Shown: piece by piece, positions 1-6,023 of the stretch
Position numbering within the stretch: the stretch's first letter is position 1
Layout of the letters: each line of letters opens with the position of its first letter
NCBI GenBank assembly: GCA_031281635.1
Contig: JAITFC010000112.1
Coordinates: 1-6,611 of the forward strand
DNA length: 6,611 bases
Reading direction: 5' to 3'
Source of the DNA: Puniceicoccales bacterium
GTDB taxonomy: Bacteria; Verrucomicrobiota; Verrucomicrobiia; Opitutales; JAIRLM01
Notes under the pieces: generated by a model
The model's database searches: none
What the model was told of the DNA's origin: nothing
What the model saw: only the letters and a program-made list of their open reading frames with translations
Program-made: the position numbers and the translations under genes

Positions 1-1830
1 GCCATCCGCCTCCGCTGAAAAAATGTTGTCATTGCCAAATTTGCCGAATTGCCAGGAGGAAAATTTAGAACCATTATCCTCCATAGTGTCCGTCCATAAT
101 CCGAAGATAGAACTATTTACGCATGAGCTCATCTCATCTCCAGCCATGTGTGCACTCGCGGTGAGCGTGTTCCAGTTACCAAAACCAGCAATGGACCAAT
201 TTGAGAAAGATGTTCCTCTTGATAAGCAATTTGCGGCCACGCCAAAAACACCGGCATTTACGTTGCCTCCACCAATTGCTTCCGAAGAAAATGTGTTATG
301 GTCACCGATGTAACCTATGCGCCAGTCGGAAAAAAATCTTCCCGGATTTTCTTCGGGGACAACAATGATGCAAGAATACGTAGTAAATACACTTACTTCT
401 CCATGGCCTAAAGCGGACATAAGCCCAAATATACTCGTGTGTGCATCAGATTTATTTAAATTTTCAGAAATCGCGATAAAACGATTACCATTGCCAATGG
501 TTCCAATTTCCCAATTGTAGAAAAATTCTTCATTTTTACCATATCCCACATTGTCAAATAGCGCAAAAATCGATGATGCGCCCTCTGATTTGCTCACAAA
601 ACTGTTAAAATTTCCAATTTCAGAAAACTTCCAACAATTTAAAAATCTCACTTTTTCAATGGATTCAGAATCCGTAGTTAGTGCTAGTGCTGGTGCTGGT
701 GGTATTGGTTCTACTGCTGGTACTGATTCTAGTATTGATTTTAGTGCTTGTGCTACTGATGCTTGTTGTGGTGCTGCTGCTAGTATGATTTGTTCATTGC
801 CAAATTTTGTGACTAAGCCGAAGATGCTAGCGGAAGATGAATCTATGAGTTCTTTGCCAAATGCGTATGCAGCACTCGCAGAGAAGCTATTTCCATCGCC
901 GATTTTTCCAAAACTCCAATCGGAAAGCATGGAATTAACAATCTTTGCGTCGATGTCAGAAACATGACCAAATACACTTGCGCTGGAACTGTTTGACGTG
1001 GTAGCCGTTGGCTCACGAACTCCAGTGGAGGCAGTTCCTCCCGTCGAAATAGCCTCAAAGGTGTTGCGGGAGCCGATGTTGCCGACTGTCCAACGGTTGA
1101 AGAGTTCGCCCATGGATTCCCCTCCCAGCCTGCTCGCCATGGCGAATAGCGAAGCAATTCCGGCCGTGGAAGAAAACAAATTATCATCGCCGATGTTGCC
1201 GATTGTCCAATCGTTGCCACCGCCGAAACCATGCGTAGAGCCGCCGTTCGCAATCATGGCAAAAATACTGGCCCGATCACGGGCTAAGACCTTAAATGTG
1301 TTTGCATTACCGATGCCATCCACCGTCCATTTTTCGAGAAACATCGGCCGAGCGGCAGGATTCGTCACCTCGCCACTCAAATTTGTTAGCAAACCAGCCA
1401 CGACCGCGTTGGAATTTTCAAAGTGTCGACTGATTGGTGCTGTGTAAGTTGGATCACAGCGCGACGGCCGAACTGCAAAAGTATTTCCATTGCCGATTGG
1501 CGCTAAATGCCAGCCACTCAACGCCTTGAAGCCATCTAATTTTGTATCAACGACATGGTCCGGGGAGCTGCCCGCGATACTTCTTACGCCAGACAGCACG
1601 CCAAAAATTCCGCCGCGACCATCGGAGAACACCTCCCACGTGCAACCATTTCCGCAGCGACCAATTTCCCAGGCATTGAGCACGGAACTATTTACCTCAG
1701 TCAGACACAGATCCGCCGCGCCGACAACTGCGGCAACTATTCCCCGAGAACCATGGTGCGGAACCTCACCAGTACCTCTGTGATCTTTCGCCGTAGCCTC
1801 TACGGTCCATTGTAGGGCCATACCTCTGGG
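1..1830 (-). repeat. Diverged tandem module array within the secreted protein
   Basis: Eleven clear copies and one degenerate copy of a module whose core is W-x-[IVF]-G-x-[IF]-G-x-x-N-x-F. Codons for the core Trp lie at 1669, 1510, 1327, 1207, 1090, 916, 631, 511, 322, 172 and 52 (plus-strand left coordinate), with a worn copy at 1807. Distances between neighbours are 159, 183, 120, 117, 174, 285, 120, 189, 150 and 120 bases, so a unit of about 120 bases (40 residues) recurs with insertions. At DNA level the copies are mostly diverged. The pair around 1187-1210 and 1070-1093 still shares a nearly identical core (gccgatgttgccga, one change, then tgtccaa), which points to duplication of an ancestral unit. 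The 285-base gap holds the A-ending-codon linker. Confidence 0.85.
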
Positions 1831-2532
1831 CTCGAAGGAAATAGCGTTCAAATATTTGTTACCGTAGACAATTCTCCCCGCACTGCCCAGCCCGATCGCG
1901 CCGCTCCAACCCGTTACTTGAACGTTACTTCCCCGCACCAATTGAATTTTCAGTGGACATTTTGGCGCACCGGTTACGCCGTCCGTCGCTCCATCTAGAT
2001 CAATCGCCGTTGCATTTTCCTCCAGCGCTTGAATTTGCCAAATCGCATCTTTTCCACCTCCATCGATGGTCAGCGTACGCTCCGGTGACGTCGGCAGCAT
2101 CGGCCGCAAAGACAATAAATCGCAGACAATTTTTGCAACATCTTCCGCCGTACCATGTTGCGCAATGCACGCATCCCAATCCTTAGCCAATTGCTGAGTA
2201 CTTGCAGGCCAACCCTTTATCCGATCCAGGGTGTCCGGTACGTCGAGAGCAAAAATTTGCCAATCTGGCACCAGCGCTGCCACTGCATCCTTATCCAAAT
2301 GCCATAACCAGCTCGGAGTGAAGCAAATGCCGCATGCTCTCCCGCTTTCATTGCGCACGAAAACACTGTCGCCGTATCGCGAAAAAATTCGGCAGCGACC
2401 ATCGTGGAAGTCCTTGCCGTCCAAGCGGATATGCTCACCAGTCGAGAACTGAATTTCATCGCCAAGGCCAGCCGACGGCACCAACACCCCGGCCCCCAGC
2501 AAACACACGCACAGCAACTGCTCCTTCATCAT
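1..2532 (-). CDS. Secreted tryptophan/glycine-module repeat protein, C-terminus beyond the window
   Basis: The reading frame is open for 844 codons and has no stop before the left edge, so the C-terminus is missing. The start is ATG at 2532 or the adjacent ATG at 2529. GGGAAG lies directly upstream, giving the second ATG the better spacing, and an in-frame TAA at 2581-2583 closes the frame above. Residues 1 to about 22 look like a Sec signal peptide: MMKEQ, then a hydrophobic run LLCVCLLGAGVLVPSAG, so the product is probably exported. Residues about 25-235 form an N-terminal domain I do not recognise. From about residue 240 onward there are repeats with the core W-x-[IVF]-G-x-[IF]-G-x-x-N-x-F, often followed 20-40 residues later by S-[IV]-F-G-L. 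Core Trp residues are at 288, 341, 402, 442, 481, 539, 634, 674, 737, 787 and 827, with a degenerate one at 242. The shortest spacing is about 40 residues. Gly/Asn/aromatic periodicity suggests a beta-rich surface or adhesin-like stalk; this is inference. A C-terminal anchor or autotransporter barrel could lie outside the window. Confidence 0.9.
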   Translation of the reverse strand, partial: MMKEQLLCVCLLGAGVLVPSAGLGDEIQFSTGEHIRLDGKDFHDGRCRIFSRYGDSVFVRNESGRACGICFTPSWLWHLDKDAVAALVPDWQIFALDVPDTLDRIKGWPASTQQLAKDWDACIAQHGTAEDVAKIVCDLLSLRPMLPTSPERTLTIDGGGKDAIWQIQALEENATAIDLDGATDGVTGAPKCPLKIQLVRGSNVQVTGWSGAIGLGSAGRIVYGNKYLNAISFEPRGMALQWTVEATAKDHRGTGEVPHHGSRGIVAAVVGAADLCLTEVNSSVLNAWEIGRCGNGCTWEVFSDGRGGIFGVLSGVRSIAGSSPDHVVDTKLDGFKALSGWHLAPIGNGNTFAVRPSRCDPTYTAPISRHFENSNAVVAGLLTNLSGEVTNPAARPMFLEKWTVDGIGNANTFKVLARDRASIFAMIANGGSTHGFGGGNDWTIGNIGDDNLFSSTAGIASLFAMASRLGGESMGELFNRWTVGNIGSRNTFEAISTGGTASTGVREPTATTSNSSSASVFGHVSDIDAKIVNSMLSDWSFGKIGDGNSFSASAAYAFGKELIDSSSASIFGLVTKFGNEQIILAAAPQQASVAQALKSILESVPAVEPIPPAPALALTTDSESIEKVRFLNCWKFSEIGNFNSFVSKSEGASSIFALFDNVGYGKNEEFFYNWEIGTIGNGNRFIAISENLNKSDAHTSIFGLMSALGHGEVSVFTTYSCIIVVPEENPGRFFSDWRIGYIGDHNTFSSEAIGGGNVNAGVFGVAANCLSRGTSFSNWSIAGFGNWNTLTASAHMAGDEMSSCVNSSIFGLWTDTMEDNGSKFSSWQFGKFGNDNIFSAEADG
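679..786 (-). repeat. Low-complexity linker, 36 consecutive codons ending in A
   Basis: Residues 583-618 of the secreted protein form an Ala/Pro/Val/Leu/Gln/Ser-rich linker. Every one of its 36 codons ends in A, so the plus strand has T at every third base from 679 to 784. Flanking codons of the same gene use all four third bases. The linker has none of the residues lacking an A-ending codon (Phe, Tyr, Cys, His, Asn, Asp, Met, Trp). It lies in the widest gap between two modules (core Trp at 539 and 634). It looks like a former trinucleotide expansion of the GCA/CCA/GTA/CTA type that later varied at codon positions 1 and 2. Confidence 0.9.
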
Positions 2533-2626
2533 CTTCCCAAACAGCAGTTTGGCCAACCACCGCCAAAGGACAAGAAATTTTTACAAAAAGGAAATTTTTT
2601 TCGAAAATCCCAGCATCCGAGACAGT

Positions 2627-2683
2627 GCATGGGTCATGCCGCAGCTTTCGTCCAGGATCTTTTTTGGGGCACTGACCCAATGC
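2627..2683. other. Imperfect inverted repeat between the two minus-strand genes
   Basis: The arm at 2627-2640 (gcatgggtcatgcc) pairs with 2668-2683 (ggcactgacccaatgc). All 14 bases of the left arm pair, and the right arm has two single-base bulges. The loop is about 27 bases. It lies just past the 3' end of the small minus-strand gene and upstream of the repeat-protein start. No T-run follows the stem on either strand, so a standard intrinsic terminator is not supported. It could be an RNA hairpin in the leader of the repeat gene or an mRNA 3'-end structure. Confidence 0.5.
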
Positions 2684-2702
2684 TTTATGGCTCATTAGCG
2701 TG

Positions 2703-3011
2703 TCACGATGCTTCCACTAGTCCCCAACCAATCTCAAATACAAAGAAAGACGACATAGCAGTACTTTTAACGGCAACTGAAATATCACTGTTGAAGACAT
2801 ACAACAACCATGCATAGAAGCGACAATGACCGAGAGCTCGAATGCCGGTTTTAATCATATCTGCTGGATTGCTTTTAGTTGCCGTGAGAAATTCAGTCAC
2901 TTTAGTTGGGGCTTTATCACGAGTCTTTTCGTCGAGAAACTCCTTCACTGCGGCCTCAACCAGACCTATCTGATCGCCGTTAAGTTTATATGAAGAAGTC
3001 GAAACACGCAT
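2703..3011 (-). CDS. Small hypothetical protein, 102 residues
   Basis: I do not recognise this protein. The start at 3011 is preceded by AAGGGAG two bases upstream, a close but plausible ribosome binding site, and an AAGGAG lies further up. Residues 8-60 are charged and probably helical (DQIGLVEAAVKEFLDEKTRD and onward). Residues about 64-95 are hydrophobic and aromatic (FYAWLLYVFNSD, then SSFFVFEIGW), so a C-terminal membrane-associated part is possible. Composition is protein-like and not the Arg/His-rich type of a shadow frame. The frame stays open for 61 codons upstream beyond a TAG at 3024-3026, so the gene could be the surviving 3' part of a longer gene or the second gene of a pair. It lies 170 bases upstream of the secreted repeat protein on the same strand and might be co-transcribed with it. 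Confidence 0.55.
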   Translation of the reverse strand: MRVSTSSYKLNGDQIGLVEAAVKEFLDEKTRDKAPTKVTEFLTATKSNPADMIKTGIRALGHCRFYAWLLYVFNSDISVAVKSTAMSSFFVFEIGWGLVEAS

Positions 3012-3379
3012 TACTCCCTTATGCTATCGCTCCTTTCGAAATTCGCAAGAACTTTCTATGAAAAAGACGATTTTTTTATTTGACCGTTGCCCAACAAACA
3101 TGAGCTTGATCTCGTGGTCTTCTCCGATGTGCTGCCATCGCCAAATTTCGAGGACCGTCCTGCCTGTGTAAATGACTGTTTGTGAAGGGCCACCGAACGA
3201 GATTTGCTGTCAAATTTTCACCATTGGCATTGGACAGAGCGGACGGCCATGCAGGTTGAGGGTCCGGCATTTTGCCGTCGGGAGTTGCCATCGGCAGCGA
3301 CTAAAAATTTTTGCAATTTTTTTTATTTGCTGGAAAAAAATCATTGACTGGCCTGGCGTTACACGTAAAAGGTTTGATG
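3012..3379. other. Divergent intergenic region
   Basis: About 370 bases separate the minus-strand genes from the plus-strand Bax-inhibitor gene, so both promoters should lie here. It contains the possible gene remnant described separately and an AT-rich end with AAAAATTTTT (3303-3312) and a T8 run. Before the plus-strand gene, TTGACT (3344-3349) and TAAAAG (3366-3371) have a 16-base spacer. The implied transcription start would fall almost on the start codon and overlap the ribosome site, so I do not call that promoter. No RNA gene is visible. Confidence 0.5.
3027..3209 (-). pseudogene. Possible gene remnant: 61 open codons without a start
   Basis: In the same frame as the small gene at 2703-3011 there is an open run of 61 codons between TGA (3210-3212) and TAG (3024-3026). 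Its translation is protein-like, for example TVIYTGRTVLEIWRWQHIGE and later EIKLMFVGQ and KKIVFFIESS. There is no ATG near its beginning, and no ribosome site is evident. A competing frame on the same strand (ATG at 3291, stop at 3076) has a plausible beginning, MATPDGKMPDPQ, but turns Arg/His-rich where the 61-codon stretch begins. A gene broken by a frameshift near 3215 would explain both. I do not recognise a family. It could also be chance. Confidence 0.3.
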
Positions 3380-4129
3380 ATGAATCGCTACAGTAGTACG
3401 AATCCGGTCATGCGCGAGGGGGCGTTTCGTGCGGTTTCCGGCAGCTCTGCATATGGCTCCATGACGGCCTCCGGGACTTTCAATCGCACGGGAATTTTGC
3501 TGGCTCTGGTCTTCCTAGCAGCCATTTTCTCTTGGTCGTTCCCCTACGCGGATTTTGCGGCTATCGGTTCGAAATTGGCTATATTTTCCGTTGTTGGACT
3601 CATTCTCGCCGTCGTTACCATGCTACGGATGGATTGGGCCCCTTACACCGCACCGGTTTACGCCGTCGCCGAAGGTCTTGTACTGGGGAGTCTCTCGCGA
3701 CTTTTCAATGTCTCCTACCCTGGGATTATCGTGCAGGCAGTTGCCCTAACATTTTCCATATTTGCCGTCATGCTCGTACTCTATCGTTTTCGCATCGTGA
3801 GAGTTACCGACCGTTTTCGCATGTTTGTTGTCGCAGCCACGCTGGGGATCCTCGTTGTCTACCTCGTGAGCGCTCTCATGCGATTGTTTGGCAGTTCCGG
3901 CCTGGGCTTTGTCCACCAGCCTACCACCTTCGGTCTGCTGTTTAGCCTGTTCGTCGTCTTCATCGCTGCCCTCAATCTCATGATGAATTTTGATTTTGTG
4001 GAGCAGGTATCGCGCTACGGTGCGCCAAAATACATGGAATGGTACGCTGCGTTCGGTCTCGTCGTGACACTCATTTGGCTCTACGTCGAAGTGCTCAATT
4101 TCTTGGCAAAATTACGCCAAAGTCGCTAA
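3380..4129 (+). CDS. Bax inhibitor-1/YccA-family integral membrane protein
   Basis: A 249-residue protein of the bacterial Bax-inhibitor-1 group with the long N-terminus (PF12811 type). Its cellular role in bacteria is unsettled; relatives are inner-membrane proteins linked to ion leak or protein quality control. Seven hydrophobic segments lie at about 38-54, 62-82, 89-108, 114-136, 148-170, 182-203 and 220-243. Family landmarks are the N-terminal STNPVMREGAF, AVAEGLVLGSLS at 96-107, YPGIIVQAVALTFS at 113-126, and the C-terminal FDFVEQVSRYGAPKYMEWYA, followed by LIWLYVEVL. Length fits the family. I chose ATG 3380 because AAAGG ends seven bases before it. ATG 3377 is only four bases from that site, and the frame extends further upstream without a good start. 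From memory, relatives often have Asp where this protein has Asn203 (MMNFDF). The desulfurase gene follows after 48 bases, suggesting co-transcription. Confidence 0.92.
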   Translation: MNRYSSTNPVMREGAFRAVSGSSAYGSMTASGTFNRTGILLALVFLAAIFSWSFPYADFAAIGSKLAIFSVVGLILAVVTMLRMDWAPYTAPVYAVAEGLVLGSLSRLFNVSYPGIIVQAVALTFSIFAVMLVLYRFRIVRVTDRFRMFVVAATLGILVVYLVSALMRLFGSSGLGFVHQPTTFGLLFSLFVVFIAALNLMMNFDFVEQVSRYGAPKYMEWYAAFGLVVTLIWLYVEVLNFLAKLRQSR

Positions 4130-4177
4130 ATTTTGCTGGCCCATCGAGTTTTTTCTCGCAAGAGTCGTTGCCGCATC

Positions 4178-5392
4178 ATGGCTAAATACGATCCAGCCGT
4201 CTACGCGCGGCGCTTTCCTCTCCTTGTCTCAAAGCCAGACCTGGTTTATTTGGACAACGCGGCGGCAACGCAACGCCTTGACACTGTCTTGGAGAATGTT
4301 GTTAAGTTTTACACGCAGAAAAATTCCAATGTGCACCGCGGGTTCTATGAAATAGCCGTGCAGGCGACGGAGGCCTACGAAGGAACGAGGGAAACCGTTG
4401 CGCGCTATCTGAATGCACGATATCGCGAGGAAATCATCTTCGGTGCCGGCGCAACTTGGGCCATCAATTTTGTCGCCTATTCGTGGAGTCGCGCATTTCT
4501 GCGACCGGGCGACGAAATCATCACCACTGTTATGGAGCATCATTCCAATTTTCTTCCCTGGCAACGAGAGGCAAAGGAGCGTGGCGCAACGTTTAAGGTA
4601 TGCGGCATAACCGAGGAAGGGGAATTGGATCTGGAAGATCTGGCGCGCAAAATCACGGCGCGGACGAAGCTCATCACCCTGTCCCATGCGTCCAATGTTT
4701 TGGGGACAGTAAATCCCATTGAAAAAGTAATTGCGATGGCGAAATCTGTTGGAGCGCACGTACTTGTCGATGGCGCCAAATATGTGGAATGCGGTCCCGT
4801 TGATGTGCAGAAAATGGGCTGCGATTTCTATGTGTTCTCTGCCAATAAAGTTTTTGCGTGCATGGGCGTTGGAGTACTCTACGGTCGCAGGGAGATATTG
4901 GAGCAAATGCCTCCCTACCAACTGGGTGGAGGAATGGTGGAAGTGGTGACAGAAGAGGATTTTTCCTGCCGCCGCATACCGGAAATTTTTGAGGCCGGGA
5001 CACCCAATGCCGTTGGGATTGCGGGACTGCACGAGGCGCTCACATTTTTGCAAACGTTTCCGTGGGACGACTATGCCGCCTATATCGATCGAATCAGTGA
5101 CTACATGCAAACGGCAGTGGCCGAATTGCCCGGCGTGCGCCTTCTCGGGCGGCCAAGGAAGCGCGTTGGACTCTATTCCCTTGCTTGCGAATCGGTCCAT
5201 GCCCATGACCTGGCGGCGGCTCTGTCGGCAAAAAACATCTGTGTTCGTGCCGGAAACCATTGCGCTCAACCTCTTATGCGCAGGTTGCAGATTCCAGCGA
5301 CATTGCGCGCGTCATTTTCAATTTACAATAGCATGGAGCAGGCAGAAATGTTTGTGGATGCGCTACGATGGGCCATAAAAAAACTGGGGTGA
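4178..5392 (+). CDS. sufS: SufS-type cysteine desulfurase with altered cofactor-site residues
   Basis: A 404-residue PLP enzyme of aminotransferase class V, group II (SufS/CsdA-like). Family members release sulfur from L-cysteine as an enzyme persulfide for Fe-S cluster assembly in the cytoplasm. Landmarks are YLDNAAATQ (24-32), NSNVHRGFYE (49-58), the PLP-stacking MEHHSNFLPWQ (119-129), SNVLGT (172-177), VDGA (197-200), the PLP lysine Lys224 (FSANK), FEAGTP (271-276), the mobile-loop nucleophile Cys362 (RAGNHCAQPLM) and Arg377 in the substrate region (LRASF). Length matches SufS. ATG 4178 was chosen over an upstream TTG (4133) because the family N-terminus begins here; the ribosome site is weak. 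Oddities: the usual DGAQ is DGAK (Lys201), the His before the PLP lysine is Asn223, the following GPTG is ACMG, and the usual GHHC is GNHC (Asn360). No sufBCD or sufE neighbours are visible. It may be a paralogue with altered activity. Confidence 0.88.
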   Translation: MAKYDPAVYARRFPLLVSKPDLVYLDNAAATQRLDTVLENVVKFYTQKNSNVHRGFYEIAVQATEAYEGTRETVARYLNARYREEIIFGAGATWAINFVAYSWSRAFLRPGDEIITTVMEHHSNFLPWQREAKERGATFKVCGITEEGELDLEDLARKITARTKLITLSHASNVLGTVNPIEKVIAMAKSVGAHVLVDGAKYVECGPVDVQKMGCDFYVFSANKVFACMGVGVLYGRREILEQMPPYQLGGGMVEVVTEEDFSCRRIPEIFEAGTPNAVGIAGLHEALTFLQTFPWDDYAAYIDRISDYMQTAVAELPGVRLLGRPRKRVGLYSLACESVHAHDLAAALSAKNICVRAGNHCAQPLMRRLQIPATLRASFSIYNSMEQAEMFVDALRWAIKKLG

Positions 5393-5411
5393 ATCCGTCT
5401 TAGGAGTTTCC

Positions 5412-5457
5412 CCGTTGGCATCCTGCCCTAGGCGCTGTCCCTGACGGAAAATTTTTT
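5412..5457 (+). terminator. Weak candidate terminator after the desulfurase gene
   Basis: CCGT (5412-5415) can pair with ACGG (5444-5447), followed by AAAATTTTTT (5448-5457). Inside is a small hairpin, GGCA-tcc-TGCC (5417-5427). The outer stem is only four pairs with a large loop, so this is a weak intrinsic terminator at best. Its position 20 bases past the stop codon and the T6 run are the only support. Confidence 0.25.
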
Positions 5458-5588
5458 CAAGTACCCCTCGGGTTCTGGCACGTGGAGCTCAACGCCGAAA
5501 AATTTTTAACCAATTTCCCCGGCAGTCACCAATTTCTCATTTGGCAATGCTAACAGCTTGGCGTACAACTATAGTTATTCCGCTTTGC

Positions 5589-5628
5589 GTTGGCGTGATA
5601 TTGGGGAGAGAAGCCCCAGAGCGCCAAC
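5589..5628. other. Two-part hairpin in the gene-free region
   Basis: GTTGGCG (5589-5595) pairs perfectly with CGCCAAC (5622-5628). Inside, TGGGG (5602-5606) pairs with CCCCA (5614-5618) around a seven-base loop. The stem has an internal loop of six bases on one side and three on the other. No T-run follows, so it is not an evident terminator. It could be an untranslated-leader structure or a protein-binding site. Confidence 0.45.
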
Positions 5629-5715
5629 ACGAATATGAATTACTATATTAGCAACAATCTGCGACAACAAAAGCAACGGAAACAACGGAAGCAGCTCGGT
5701 GGGACACATTTTCAA

Positions 5716-5758
5716 ATCGCGTGATAAACTGTGTTGTATTCGTCACGGCGATAAGGAG
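5716..5758 (+). promoter_or_regulatory. Inverted repeat abutting a strong ribosome binding site
   Basis: ATCGCGTGA (5716-5724) pairs with TCACGGCGAT (5743-5752), a nine-pair stem with one bulged G and an 18-base loop. The Shine-Dalgarno AAGGAG (5753-5758) follows directly, six bases before ATG 5765. The stem ends exactly at the ribosome site. It could act as an operator or as an RNA structure that affects translation of the small-gene cluster; the role is inference. Confidence 0.4.
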
Positions 5759-5764
5759 TTAACG

Positions 5765-6013
5765 ATGTGCAATGGAAAATTTGCAATGAATGGATGGTTG
5801 ATCTCTGCCCCGAGTCTTCGCCGTTTTGCGCAGTCCCATTTGCCTATCTTATTCCGCCGCAGACGATTTAGCCTTTCATCGCTGCGGGCACACTTATCCC
5901 AATCGCGACACACACTGACCTATCGTTCGACGCAGACGGGAGATGTGTCCGCGGAGATGAATCCATGGTGCGGTTGGCGCATGGCCAGCGCTCGTTGTGC
6001 TATCTTTTTTTAG
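5765..6013 (+). CDS. Small basic hypothetical protein, 82 residues
   Basis: I do not recognise this protein. The start is fixed by a near-ideal AAGGAG six bases upstream of ATG 5765; the frame is open further up to ATG 5699, which lacks such a site. It is rich in Arg and Ser (LFRRRRFSLSSLRAHLSQSR), with no signal peptide, membrane segment or clear domain. It ends ten bases before the next gene, as expected in an operon. A caution: a GTG at 5767 opens a second frame (VQWKICNEWMVDLCPESS) that stops at 5871. After that stop the same frame stays open with a balanced composition (for example LIPIATHTDLSFDADG). The true coding frame is therefore not certain, and a broken gene in the second frame is possible. 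Confidence 0.45.
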   Translation: MCNGKFAMNGWLISAPSLRRFAQSHLPILFRRRRFSLSSLRAHLSQSRHTLTYRSTQTGDVSAEMNPWCGWRMASARCAIFF

Positions 6014-6023
6014 GGAAACAATC

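Larger units (their letters stand above)
5393..5764. other. Gene-free region with inverted repeats and A/T tracts
   Basis: About 370 bases between the desulfurase and the small-gene cluster contain no credible reading frame on either strand. They hold the weak terminator candidate, a second AAAAATTTTT (5498-5507), a two-part hairpin at 5589-5628, a short direct repeat (caacggaa at 5674 and 5683) and an inverted repeat next to the ribosome site of the next gene. TATAGT (5570) and TATATT (5644) resemble -10 boxes, but I see no matching -35 box at proper spacing. This may be a boundary between core and phage-like genes. Confidence 0.5.

Noticed and set aside
679..786. Diversity-generating retroelement variable region as the source of the A-ending-codon stretch
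   Set aside because: Such elements mutate adenines. Here the A at every third position is the constant part, and no reverse transcriptase or template repeat is visible.
551..967. Plus-strand open frame of 138 codons with a Gly/Ala/Ser stretch whose codons all end in T
   Set aside because: It is antisense to the repeat-protein gene, whose frame is confirmed by eleven matching modules. The T-ending codons are the mirror of the A-ending linker, and no ribosome site or family match is visible.
1..1830. CRISPR array, because of regularly spaced repeats
   Set aside because: The repeats are diverged, in frame with an open coding sequence and spaced irregularly by 117-285 bases.
3027..3212. TGA read as selenocysteine or tryptophan joining the hidden stretch to upstream codons
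   Set aside because: TGA serves as a normal stop in the desulfurase and in the 90-residue gene, and no selenocysteine insertion structure is evident.
3076..3291. Minus-strand open frame of 71 codons starting MATPDGKMPDPQ
   Set aside because: There is no ribosome site, and the second half is Arg/His-rich like an out-of-frame reading. It is kept only as a possible 5' part of a broken gene.
3344..3371. TTGACT and TAAAAG, spacer 16, as a promoter for the Bax-inhibitor-like gene
   Set aside because: Transcription would begin at or within a few bases of the start codon and the -10 box overlaps the ribosome site. The -10 match is only four of six.
4229..5269. Minus-strand open frame of 346 codons
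   Set aside because: It lies fully antisense to the desulfurase, which has unmistakable family motifs. The antisense product shows no domain and looks like a shadow.
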